This document shows positions 17,325 to 24,813 of a stretch of 64,000 nt of DNA, one piece after another. Position numbers and translations under genes: made by a program. Every line of letters starts with the position of its first letter. Position 1 is the first letter of the stretch. This stretch comes from Marinobacter changyiensis (GTDB lineage: Bacteria; Pseudomonadota; Gammaproteobacteria; Pseudomonadales; Oleiphilaceae), in contig NZ_VZZZ01000007.1 in assembly GCF_009193265.1 (NCBI RefSeq), forward strand, positions 118,581 through 182,580, given 5' to 3'. The notes beneath the pieces are model-generated. The model did not search any database and was not told where the DNA came from. It saw only the letters and a list, made by a program, of their open reading frames with translations.

Positions 17325-18748
17325 ACCAACCGGCGAACGTCTGGATTATTGACGACGACCGAAGCATCCGCTGGGTCCTGGAGCGCGCCCTGTCCCAGGC
17401 CGGCATGAATCCGCGCGTATTCGAGAGCGGCGACAGCATTCTGGCACGCCTGGAACACGAGCAACCGGATGCGATCATCAGCGACATTCGTATGCCGGGC
17501 ATCGACGGTATTGCGCTGCTCGCAGGCATTGTCGAGGCGCACCCGGATTTGCCGGTGATCATCATGACCGCCCATTCGGATCTTGAGAGCGCGGTCACCA
17601 GCTACCAGACCGGTGCTTTCGAATACCTGCCAAAGCCCTTCGATGTGGATGATGCGGTGGCCCTTGCCAAGCGTGCCGTTGCCCACAGCCGTGAGCGGCG
17701 AGCCACCGCCGAACCGGCGGTGGACAGCACCCAGCGCCACACCGAAATCATCGGCGAAGCGCCGGCCATGCAGGAGGTTTTCCGGGCGATTGGCCGGCTG
17801 TCCCACTCCAACATTACGGTGTTAATCAATGGCGAAAGCGGAACCGGCAAAGAACTGGTGGCCCAGGCACTGCACAACCACAGCCCACGCGCCAAGCACC
17901 CGTTCATCGCCCTGAACATGGCGGCCATACCCAAGGATCTGATCGAGTCCGAATTGTTCGGCCACGAGAAAGGCGCCTTCACCGGCGCCGGTGCAGCACG
18001 CCAGGGCCGGTTTGAGCAGTCCAACGGCGGCACCCTGTTTCTGGATGAAATCGGCGACATGCCGGCGGACACCCAGACCCGCCTTTTGCGGGTACTGGCG
18101 GACGGCGAGTTTTACCGGGTGGGCGGCACCACCGCCATCAAGGTGGATGTTCGCATCATTGCCGCCACGCATCAGGACCTGGAAAAGCTGGTCCAGGCCG
18201 GCACTTTCCGTGAGGATCTGTTCCACCGCCTCAACGTGATCCGGGTGCATCTGCCCAAACTGGCCGAACGCCGGGAAGACATTCCCCGCCTGATGCAGCA
18301 CTTCCTCAAACAGGCCGCCCGTGAACTGGCGGTAGAATCCAAGCTACTGCGCCCGGACGCGGAAGAATACCTCACCACCCTGCCCTGGCCCGGCAACGTG
18401 CGCCAGCTGGAAAACACCTGCCGCTGGCTGACCGTGATGGCCAGCGGGCGCGATATCCACGTCGACGACCTGCCCCAGGAACTTCTCCAGCAAGCCGAAA
18501 CGCCCGCTACCGGGCGCACCTGGCAGGAAGGCCTGCAAGGCTGGGCCGAACAGGAGCTCAAGCGGGGTAAAAAAGCAATTCTGGATACTGCCATTCCGGA
18601 GTTCGAGCGCATCATGATCGAGACTGCCCTGAAGCATACCGGCGGGCGTCGGCGGGATGCCTCGATTCTGCTGGGCTGGGGGAGGAATACGCTGACCCGG
18701 AAGATTAATGAGTTGGGGCTGGATCATCCGGAGGGGGAGGAGGACTGA
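17321..18748 (+). CDS. glnG: Nitrogen regulation response regulator NtrC (GlnG)
   Basis: A 475-residue sigma-54 activator. Receiver domain: IIDDDRS acidic pocket, phospho-acceptor Asp55 in SDIRMPG, and LPKPF lysine. AAA+ domain: GESGTGKE Walker A, ELFGHEKGAFTGA (the GAFTGA loop that contacts sigma-54), and a Walker B at GGTLFLDEIGDMP. C-terminal Fis-type helix-turn-helix (GRRRDASILLGWGRNTLTRKI). It overlaps ntrB by 4 bp, so translation is coupled. It should act at the glnA enhancers at 13,495-13,543 and perhaps at 16,021-16,037. Confidence 0.98.
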   Translation: MNQPANVWIIDDDRSIRWVLERALSQAGMNPRVFESGDSILARLEHEQPDAIISDIRMPGIDGIALLAGIVEAHPDLPVIIMTAHSDLESAVTSYQTGAFEYLPKPFDVDDAVALAKRAVAHSRERRATAEPAVDSTQRHTEIIGEAPAMQEVFRAIGRLSHSNITVLINGESGTGKELVAQALHNHSPRAKHPFIALNMAAIPKDLIESELFGHEKGAFTGAGAARQGRFEQSNGGTLFLDEIGDMPADTQTRLLRVLADGEFYRVGGTTAIKVDVRIIAATHQDLEKLVQAGTFREDLFHRLNVIRVHLPKLAERREDIPRLMQHFLKQAARELAVESKLLRPDAEEYLTTLPWPGNVRQLENTCRWLTVMASGRDIHVDDLPQELLQQAETPATGRTWQEGLQGWAEQELKRGKKAILDTAIPEFERIMIETALKHTGGRRRDASILLGWGRNTLTRKINELGLDHPEGEED

Positions 18749-18757
18749 CTCCGTGCC

Positions 18758-18867
18758 CAGGCACATGGAGAAGCCTTGCTGGAATACGCTGTAAATACAT
18801 CCATGGTCGCTCGAGCTCCGCCATCCCTGGCTCCGCACGATTCCAGCAAGGCCTCTCCCTGTACCTG
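18758..18867. repeat. 110-bp foldback repeat between ntrC and the truncated mshQ gene
   Basis: Two 28-base arms (18,758-18,785 and 18,840-18,867) are inverted copies with 25 of 28 positions matching; the inner 14 bases, CCTTGCTGGAATAC-side (GCCTTGCTGGAAT), are perfect. The 54-base centre contains CTCGAGC and two ATCC-type repeats (ACATCCATGG, CCATCCCTGG), suggesting a nested hairpin. It lies between converging genes and may end transcription both ways. The style resembles dispersed intergenic elements of marine gammaproteobacteria; I see no second copy in this window. Confidence 0.75.
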
Positions 18868-18887
18868 TTTCAGCGTCTGAGATATCG

Positions 18888-20270
18888 CTAGTCCCGAACT
18901 TCCCGCCAGTAGATGATGCGGTCGTTGCCTCGGTAGACGCCGAAGGTGGCCCAGGCATATGGATCAACCAGGGTGTCGGGATTGTCAGTGTCCCAGAAAC
19001 CCTTCAGCCAGTCGTTGCCGGTATCGAGTTCCACATAGATACCTTTCGCCTCAGCGGATTCTGCGCCTGAAGGCGTCGGCGCTGACAGTCTCAGCCTGTT
19101 GTCCTCAACAGCTGCAACTATTGGCCTGCCCTCTTCCAAGGTAAGCTCAGAAGCATCCACCTCAATCACGCCTGTCTGGCTGGCGGTGAATGCAGAATCG
19201 GTGAAGTTGACTGAAATGTTCTCGGCCAAATCGTATAACCAACAGGTTTCATCCTGGTGTAACTGGAAACCGCCGCTGCCAAACACCTCTGCGCGCAGCG
19301 GAATCACCAGATTCATATTCTCAGGACCATAGCCGTTATCCAACCTGATTCGACCATATCGAATCTCGAAGCCCGCCTCTGGCTTGAAGTTCTCTGGCAG
19401 GTCTTCGGTAGGGTTGAGAACCGTTACACCGTCTGCATCAATAAGGCTTTCAAGGCTGAACACGGGTTCGGGGGTATAACCGGAAACCCGGGTGTTTAGA
19501 GTTTTTGGGTAACGAAACTCATCACCCGGGGCAAAGCTGTAGATCAAACTACCGATCGAGTCCGGCGAGAGCGTCGCCAGGGCCAAAGCGGCCTCCATTT
19601 CCACCGGCGTCCCGTCAGCTCTCGCTGTGGCCTCGTCCTCCACGGGAAATGGTGCGAAGCCGATATCATCAGCGCCTATTCTTTGGAAGGGTGTTCCGGC
19701 ATAGTTTTGAACCGTCACGCCATTCCGGTTTTTTGGCGTGATAAGCACTTCAGCCACCCGCTCCCAACCAAAGGGCTCCCCGGTGTATACCCAGCTCCGC
19801 CCGCCGGTGCAAGAGGTTCTGTCTGAAGACAAGGGCACACTACTGAAACGCCCGGGGTCAATGGCAACCTCAAACCAGGCAGGAATAAACCGACCTACAT
19901 AAGGAAGGGGGGCACTGACGACATTCTCGGCACCCAAGTAAGCTCCGCTACTCAAAGAGGGCGCCAGCGAAAAGGTACCCACCTCTGGCCAGAAGAATTC
20001 TCCGCAAGCCTTGCCTCCCTGTGGCTCAGCGCAAGACTGGCCAAATTTTCCCAGAGTTCCGTCCAAGGCCGCTAGATTTGGCACTGGAAGAGTTTCAGCT
20101 TCACCAACAATGAGAGTAACGACTTCTCCTGGCGACTCCTGACCAAAATTCCGCGTAAGCTCACCCCAGGTATTTAGCGCACGAACCTCCACCCGAAAGG
20201 CTTCACCGGCTGTTTTGAATACTGTTGCGGCAGAAACAGCGGGGCTCAGGCGCCTCAGGAAAACGCTCAA
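18888..20270 (-). pseudogene. mshQ: 5'-truncated MshQ-like / DUF6701 protein gene
   Basis: The 460-codon frame matches the C-terminal DUF6701 region of MSHA-pilus-associated MshQ proteins: FKTAGEAFRVEVRALNTWG near the beginning, YVGRFIPAWFEV, later GFEIRYGRIRLDNGYGPEN, and the terminal WATFGVYRGNDRIIYWREV. Full MshQ proteins are much longer, with a signal peptide and a lectin-like N-terminal part; both are missing here. The only start is TTG at 20,270, with no clear ribosome-binding site, and the frame is open to a stop near 20,387 without any ATG. No other msh gene is nearby. It is best read as a remnant left by rearrangement, though a short secreted-less product cannot be excluded. Confidence 0.7.
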
Positions 20271-20460
20271 CCGGCTCTTTTGGGCAATTCGCCCATAGTC
20301 CGCCTGGGCAATCCGCCAGAGCTTCCGAATCCTTTCTCGCGTGCGACCTACCGCATCGGAAACTGTGTGAAAAGTGTAAGGCTTTCAGGGCAATAATTCT
20401 GCAAAGACCCTGTGTTTAATTGTTTGTTTATTTTGCCGGCGTGCTATCGAAACTGAGAGT

Positions 20461-20476
20461 TAACGCAGTTGCGTTA
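20461..20476 (+). promoter_or_regulatory. Palindromic activator-type site upstream of cynS
   Basis: TAACGCA-GT-TGCGTTA has perfect 7-base arms. It is centred about 95 bp upstream of the predicted sigma-54 start, the usual place for an enhancer-binding protein. It does not match NtrC (GCACCA), so the protein that binds it is unknown. Confidence 0.5.
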
Positions 20477-20535
20477 TATGAATCTATAGCCTTGGCGCCC
20501 TGTAAGTGCGGTCTCTGCCCGAGCGCTCCCGCGCC

Positions 20536-20551
20536 TGGCACGGCACCTGCA
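20536..20551 (+). promoter_or_regulatory. Sigma-54 (-24/-12) promoter of cynS
   Basis: TGGCACGGCACCTGCA differs from the consensus TGGCACG-N4-TTGCA at one position and keeps the 12-base GG-GC offset. Transcription would start near 20,563, 100 bases before the cynS ATG. Confidence 0.78.
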
Positions 20552-20662
20552 TAGAACGGGCAGTGTGAAGCCATCCGTGGATATGACAGGTTTTTTTACT
20601 ATCAAGGGCCTCACAAAGGTGCATGCGCACCGCAATACAGCACGACAGACTGAGGATTTACT

Positions 20663-21103
20663 ATGAATCATGAAATGATGACCGCCACCATTCTCACAGC
20701 CAAAAACGAGAGCGGGTTGACCTGGGAGCAGATTGCCGAAGCCATCGGTATGTCCCCGGTGTGGACGACATCCTGCTGCTTTGGCATGAACACTATGCTG
20801 GAGGACCAGGCCAAGGCGTTGTGCAAAACGCTTAACCTGAATACGGACGTCGAGGATACCCTGCAGTCGTCTCCCTCCAAGCACTGGGGCGACAGTGTTC
20901 CCCAGGATCCCCTCATTTATCGCCTTTACGAAGCCACCATGATCTACGGCCCCAGCGTGAAGGCGCTGATCCACGAAAAATTCGGCGACGGCATCATGAG
21001 CGCCATTGACTACAAGATGTATGTGGAGAAGGTGGAGGACCCCAAGGGTGACCGGGTGGTGATTACCATGGATGGCAAGTTTCTTCCCTACAAGCGCTGG
21101 TAA
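20663..21103 (+). CDS. cynS: Cyanate hydratase (cyanase)
   Basis: A 146-residue subunit of the decameric cytoplasmic enzyme that converts cyanate and bicarbonate to ammonia and CO2. The N-terminal part is a helix-turn-helix-like fold (LTWEQIAEAIGMSP). The C-terminal catalytic part keeps all three active residues: Arg87 and Glu90 in IYRLYE, and Ser113 in GDGIMSAIDY, a constant offset of 9 from E. coli Arg96, Glu99 and Ser122. The ATG follows GAGGA. Unlike the E. coli cyn operon there is no carbonic anhydrase (cynT), cynX or cynR beside it; the next gene is an FNT-family channel. A sigma-54 promoter upstream points to nitrogen-limited expression. Confidence 0.96.
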   Translation: MNHEMMTATILTAKNESGLTWEQIAEAIGMSPVWTTSCCFGMNTMLEDQAKALCKTLNLNTDVEDTLQSSPSKHWGDSVPQDPLIYRLYEATMIYGPSVKALIHEKFGDGIMSAIDYKMYVEKVEDPKGDRVVITMDGKFLPYKRW

Positions 21104-21238
21104 GGGGTGCACGGGGACCGGCCGGTTGCAGCTCAGGGAATAACTGCCCGGTACTGACACAGAGTCGCTGAATCATCACCGGCGCCTGCCAACAACTTTT
21201 CTTTTTCTTTTTCTTTTTTTTCAGAAAGGATCATCAAT

Positions 21239-22051
21239 ATGTCTTATCTTCAACCCAACGAGTTTGTTACCAAGCTCGTGGATGCCGGCGAAGCCAAGAT
21301 CTACATGGGCACGCGGGATACCCTGATTCGCGCGTTCATGGCGGGGGCCACACTGGCGCTGGCGGTAATCTTCGCCGTCACCATCGCAGTTCAGACCGGC
21401 TCCTTCCTGTTGGGCTCTCTGCTGTTTCCGGTCGGTTTTTGTATGCTCTACCTTATGGGCTACGACTTGCTCACCGGAGTCTTCACGCTGGTTCCGCTCG
21501 CCTTGTTCGACAAGCGGCCAGGGGTGACCGTGCCACGAATGCTGAAGTGCTGGGGCCTTGTCGCGCTCGGCAACCTCGGCGGTGCACTTTTCATTGCGTT
21601 TTTCGGTTACCTGAACTTTTCCATGGGTGGCACCGAGGAGATGAGCGCGGTGGGTCAAAAGATCATGGAAGTTGGCGAGAGTCGGACGGTGGGCTATCAG
21701 GACGCCGGTGCGGCCGGTTGGCTCGTGCTTTTCCTGCGCGGCGTGTTCTGCAACTGGATGGTCTCTATGGGCGTGGTGGGAGCCACCATATCCACTCACG
21801 TCTCAGGCAAAATCATGGCGATGTGGATGCCGATCATTGTGTTCTTTTACCTTGGGTTTGAGCATTCCGTCGTCAACATGTTCCTGTTCCCGATCGGGCT
21901 GATGATGGGCGCAGAATTTACCCTCTACCAGTACGTGGTATGGAATGAGATACCGACGGTGCTTGGTAATCTGGTCGGCGGCCTGACCCTGGTCGGTCTG
22001 GTGCTGTACACAACCCATATTCGGACCCAGGCGAAGAAAACGTTTTCCTGA
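21239..22051 (+). CDS. Formate/nitrite transporter (FNT) family channel
   Basis: A 270-residue inner-membrane protein with six predicted helices, the pentameric FocA/NirC fold. FNT landmarks are present: FPVGFCMLYLMGYDLLTG (re-entrant loop), RGVFCNWMVSMGVVG with Asn172, and GFEHSVVNMFLFP with the central His209 (same number as FocA). The ATG follows AAAGGA. The gene follows cynS by 135 bp (a long pyrimidine tract, no terminator), so the two are probably one transcript. FNT proteins pass small monovalent anions (formate, nitrite, hydrosulfide); cyanate is of that kind, so a cyanate or nitrite import role is plausible but unproved. Confidence 0.9.
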   Translation: MSYLQPNEFVTKLVDAGEAKIYMGTRDTLIRAFMAGATLALAVIFAVTIAVQTGSFLLGSLLFPVGFCMLYLMGYDLLTGVFTLVPLALFDKRPGVTVPRMLKCWGLVALGNLGGALFIAFFGYLNFSMGGTEEMSAVGQKIMEVGESRTVGYQDAGAAGWLVLFLRGVFCNWMVSMGVVGATISTHVSGKIMAMWMPIIVFFYLGFEHSVVNMFLFPIGLMMGAEFTLYQYVVWNEIPTVLGNLVGGLTLVGLVLYTTHIRTQAKKTFS

Positions 22052-22071
22052 ACAAGGTTGAACCCAGGATA

Positions 22072-22118
22072 TCCGGTCGCAGTCATGCGACCGGACCGGT
22101 GCCGGGTCAGATCCCGGC
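22072..22118. repeat. Tandem hairpins between convergent FNT and kinase genes
   Basis: First stem TCCGGTCGCA-GTCA-TGCGACCGGA (10 perfect bp, 22,072-22,095); second GCCGGG-TCAGAT-CCCGGC (22,101-22,118). Neither is followed by a T-run on either strand, so these may be mRNA-stabilising or REP-like rather than intrinsic terminators. Confidence 0.65.
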
Positions 22119-22142
22119 CTGCGTTCCCCGAGGTTAGGACCG

Positions 22143-23870
22143 TTATAGGTAGGACAGCATCAGTTGACCCACCACAATAACGGCAAGCAGTAGGGAGACG
22201 CCCTTCCACACGGCTTCCGGATTGCGCTCAATCAAGGGTGGCCGGACAGCGTTCACGAATTCGCGTCTGGGGTGGTAAAGATCGTGGATAAATTCCGAAA
22301 CCTCTGCGTAACGCCGATCGGGATGCGGGTGCAGGGCCTTGCGCAAGGCGCCGTCGATCCAGGTGGGACAGCTCCGGTTGTAGTGGCAAACCGGTGGATA
22401 CTTGAGGCGGTTGAGGCCGGCGCGGCTTCGGACCTGGGAAGCCTCGGGGCCGTAAGGCAGACGCCCGGTAAGCATCTGGTAGGTGATCACACCAAGGGAA
22501 AAAACATCCGAGCGGGCAGAGCCGCCCTCACCCATGAAGTACTCCGGCGCTGAATATTGCTGAGTACCCAGAATAGTCTCATCCTCAGAACCTATACCCT
22601 CGCTTATGCCCGCAACCTTAACAGTGCCGAAATCGATCAGCTTGGCCGTGCCGATGCTGTCGATCATGACATTGGCCGGTCGCACGTCCTGGTGGATCAT
22701 ATCCTGTCGATGGAAAGCGCGCAGAGCTTTGCCGATCTGTTCCACAAGCGCTCTCACCCTGGCGAAATGGGCACGGGGGTTGTCGCGCATCCATTGAGTC
22801 AGGGTCTGGCCCTCAATGTATTCAGTAACAACATAAAGGAAATTCTGGGCGAGTGAGCGCTGATAGGATCGCAGCACATAGGGGCTGTCGATACGGCGCG
22901 CAACCCACTCCTCGGCCAGAAACTGCTCCAGAGCCACCGGGTCTTCCCGGACATCGGTCGCCGGTACCTTGAGGACCACCTTGCTGCCCGTTGCAGTATC
23001 CACCGCAAGGTACACGTAACTGCGGTTGCTCATGTGCAGTTCGCGGACGATTTCAAAACCGTCTATCAGACTACGGGCACCCAGCGCCGGCGGGAAGGGC
23101 AGTTCCGCCGCGTGTTGCTGGAATTCGTGAATTTTCGGTTGGGGAATCTGCTCGACGCGCAGGATCTGCACGGTCAGGTTGTCGTCACTGCCTTGATCAT
23201 ACGCCGCTCTGACCACGGCCTCTGCGGCCGCGTTCAGGTCGTCTGCATTTTCAGCAATGACGGCCGCAATGTCATTAGGGCCCAGCACTTCATGGATGCC
23301 GTCCGTGACCAGCACGAACGTATCTCCCGGCACCACAGCCACGGTGTGATAGTCGACCTCCACCTGGTCATTCACGCCCAGGGCCCGTCCAAGGTAGCTT
23401 TTGTCAGGCGATATCCATTGGCGATGGTCACGAGTCAGTTGTTCGAGGCCGCGACCGTGAACCCGATAGGCCCGGGCATCGCCAACATGAAAAAAATAGG
23501 CCCTGGTGGATTTGACCACCAGGGCAGTAAACGTACAAACGTACCCGCGGTCTTTATCGTAGCGCGCCCAGGAGTTGTTGGTGTGGGACGTCAGCCACGC
23601 GTTTGTTGCGGCGATCACCCGATCGCCGGATTTCTTCACGGACCATGCCGCTGACGTACAGAAATAATCCTGAAGAAAACTTTTGACAGCGGTCTCACTG
23701 GCGATGTGAGCCACAGCGCTGGAGCTGATCCCGTCAGCGAGCGCCATGGCTACGCCCTTGGATTCCAGCTCCGCACCCTCGGGAATACGCACCCCGTGGA
23801 AATCCTGATTGCAGGATTTGCCACCGGCATCTGAGTGCTGCCCGACCGATACCCGCAAATACTCTGCCAT
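22143..23870 (-). CDS. PP2C phosphatase-Ser/Thr protein kinase fusion, tail-anchored
   Basis: A 575-residue bifunctional protein. Residues 1-240 are a PP2C-type phosphatase with metal ligands in LADGISSS (Asp46), VGDARAY, LVTDGIHE (Asp190) and SDDNLTV. Residues 270-535 are a Hanks-type kinase: Lys301 in VVLKVP, HQDVRPANVM (Asp395), and DFG at 413-415. The P-loop is degenerate (RELHMSNRSYVYLAV). A C-terminal segment (about 555-574) is a single membrane helix, so both domains face the cytoplasm. The same architecture occurs beside nasA/nirBD in pseudomonads (PA1782-like), where a nitrate-assimilation role is assumed. Here it is convergent with the FNT channel; its targets are unknown. Confidence 0.93.
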   Translation of the reverse strand: MAEYLRVSVGQHSDAGGKSCNQDFHGVRIPEGAELESKGVAMALADGISSSAVAHIASETAVKSFLQDYFCTSAAWSVKKSGDRVIAATNAWLTSHTNNSWARYDKDRGYVCTFTALVVKSTRAYFFHVGDARAYRVHGRGLEQLTRDHRQWISPDKSYLGRALGVNDQVEVDYHTVAVVPGDTFVLVTDGIHEVLGPNDIAAVIAENADDLNAAAEAVVRAAYDQGSDDNLTVQILRVEQIPQPKIHEFQQHAAELPFPPALGARSLIDGFEIVRELHMSNRSYVYLAVDTATGSKVVLKVPATDVREDPVALEQFLAEEWVARRIDSPYVLRSYQRSLAQNFLYVVTEYIEGQTLTQWMRDNPRAHFARVRALVEQIGKALRAFHRQDMIHQDVRPANVMIDSIGTAKLIDFGTVKVAGISEGIGSEDETILGTQQYSAPEYFMGEGGSARSDVFSLGVITYQMLTGRLPYGPEASQVRSRAGLNRLKYPPVCHYNRSCPTWIDGALRKALHPHPDRRYAEVSEFIHDLYHPRREFVNAVRPPLIERNPEAVWKGVSLLLAVIVVGQLMLSYL

Positions 23871-23970
23871 AGCCCTTCCTCAAGGCACGGAGACGCCCTT
23901 ATCAGATCAACCGGCCAAGAAAGCTGTGGCTGAATCGGCCAATTCAATTATCGCGTTCCAGGCCGGCGAA

Positions 23971-24006
23971 GCCCCTCAAATCGTCATGACTGCCGATTTG
24001 AGGGGC
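23971..24006. promoter_or_regulatory. 13-bp perfect inverted repeat upstream of the kinase gene
   Basis: GCCCCTCAAATCG (23,971-23,983) and CGATTTGAGGGGC (23,994-24,006) flank a 10-base loop. No T-run follows on either strand. It could be an operator dyad or a stable leader hairpin. Confidence 0.5.
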
Positions 24007-24150
24007 CGCACCTACTCGGCCCAGCTATTCGAAAACACACCGCTGACGGAGAAAGGCCTAATTCGCCGTCCCGCCTTGTAAATCGAGTTATTTCTATTCC
24101 GGGACGATGGCCATTCCATGCCAAGCGTTTTTATTACGCCCAAAAACTGC

Positions 24151-24174
24151 AAAAAATCCCCGCTTTCGCGGGGA
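24151..24174 (-). terminator. Intrinsic terminator of ssb
   Basis: Minus strand TCCCCGC-GAAA-GCGGGGA followed by six Ts, 50 bases after the ssb stop. Confidence 0.92.
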
Positions 24175-24223
24175 CTTGGGATTGGACTTCGACCAAAACA
24201 TTACATTCTTCGCATACTCGTCC

Positions 24224-24754
24224 CTAGAACGGGATATCGTCATCAAAATCATCGACCGGTTCGGGCATTCCACTCTGGCCCTGGGATGGCTGGCTATTAT
24301 TACCTCCTGACGGGCCCTGACCGCTTTGCTGGGCGGCGGGTGCGTTCTGAGGTGCCTGCTGCGGCCGGCCCGCTGGCGCGCCCTGGTTCGTGCTGCCGCC
24401 CTCGCCTCCGCGACTGTCCAGCATTTGCATCTGCCCGCTGATATCCACCACCACCTCAGTGGTATAGACGTCATTGCCTTCCTTGTTCTGCCACTTGCGG
24501 GTCTGGAGCTTACCTTCAATATACACTTTCGAGCCTTTGCGCAGGTACTGCCCTGCAACCTCGGCAATCTTGCCGAACATCACGATCCGGTGCCATTCTG
24601 TTTTCGGCACCAGCTGTCCGGTTTGACGGTCTTTATAACTCTCGTCAGTGGCCAGATTAAGATTGACCACGGCGTTGCCGTTGGGTGTGTAACGGGTTTC
24701 CGGATCCTGACCCAGATTACCGATCAGAATTACTTTGTTGACGCCTCGTGCCAT
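24224..24754 (-). CDS. ssb: Single-stranded DNA-binding protein
   Basis: A 176-residue protein that coats single-stranded DNA in replication, recombination and repair. Residues 1-110 form the OB fold (VNKVILIGNLGQDPETRYTP, WHRIVMFGKIAEVAGQYL, KGSKVYIEGKL). A Gln/Gly/Pro-rich linker follows, then the acidic tip DDFDDDIPF that recruits partner proteins. ssb, an MFS gene and uvrA form the same neighbourhood as in Pseudomonas; here ssb is downstream of the MFS gene on the same strand. Confidence 0.98.
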   Translation of the reverse strand: MARGVNKVILIGNLGQDPETRYTPNGNAVVNLNLATDESYKDRQTGQLVPKTEWHRIVMFGKIAEVAGQYLRKGSKVYIEGKLQTRKWQNKEGNDVYTTEVVVDISGQMQMLDSRGGEGGSTNQGAPAGRPQQAPQNAPAAQQSGQGPSGGNNSQPSQGQSGMPEPVDDFDDDIPF

Positions 24755-24813
24755 GATTTGCTCCTAATTCAGTCTCTTATAGTCACCAGCAGTCCATCGC
24801 CAGCGCTCAGGAT

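Larger units (their letters stand above)
20271..20662. other. Control region between the mshQ remnant and cynS
   Basis: These 392 bp contain no gene. They hold the open but start-less upstream end of the mshQ frame, an AT-rich stretch around 20,410-20,435, a 7-base-arm palindrome (20,461-20,476), a sigma-54 promoter (20,536-20,551), a T-run at 20,591-20,597 and a leader hairpin GGTGC-ATGC-GCACC (20,618-20,631). Confidence 0.7.
23871..24223. other. Intergenic region between kinase and ssb
   Basis: These 353 bp hold no convincing gene. They contain a 13-bp perfect inverted repeat (23,971-24,006) 100 bases upstream of the kinase start, and the ssb terminator (24,151-24,174). A 90-codon plus-strand frame overlaps the kinase start and was not accepted. 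Confidence 0.6.

Noticed and set aside
20474..21160. 228-codon frame antisense to cynS
   Set aside because: Covers a gene with all catalytic residues intact on the other strand and has no motif of its own.
23809..24081. 90-codon plus-strand frame overlapping the kinase start
   Set aside because: It overlaps the N terminus of a certain gene and spans the 13-bp dyad; no ribosome-binding site or family pattern.
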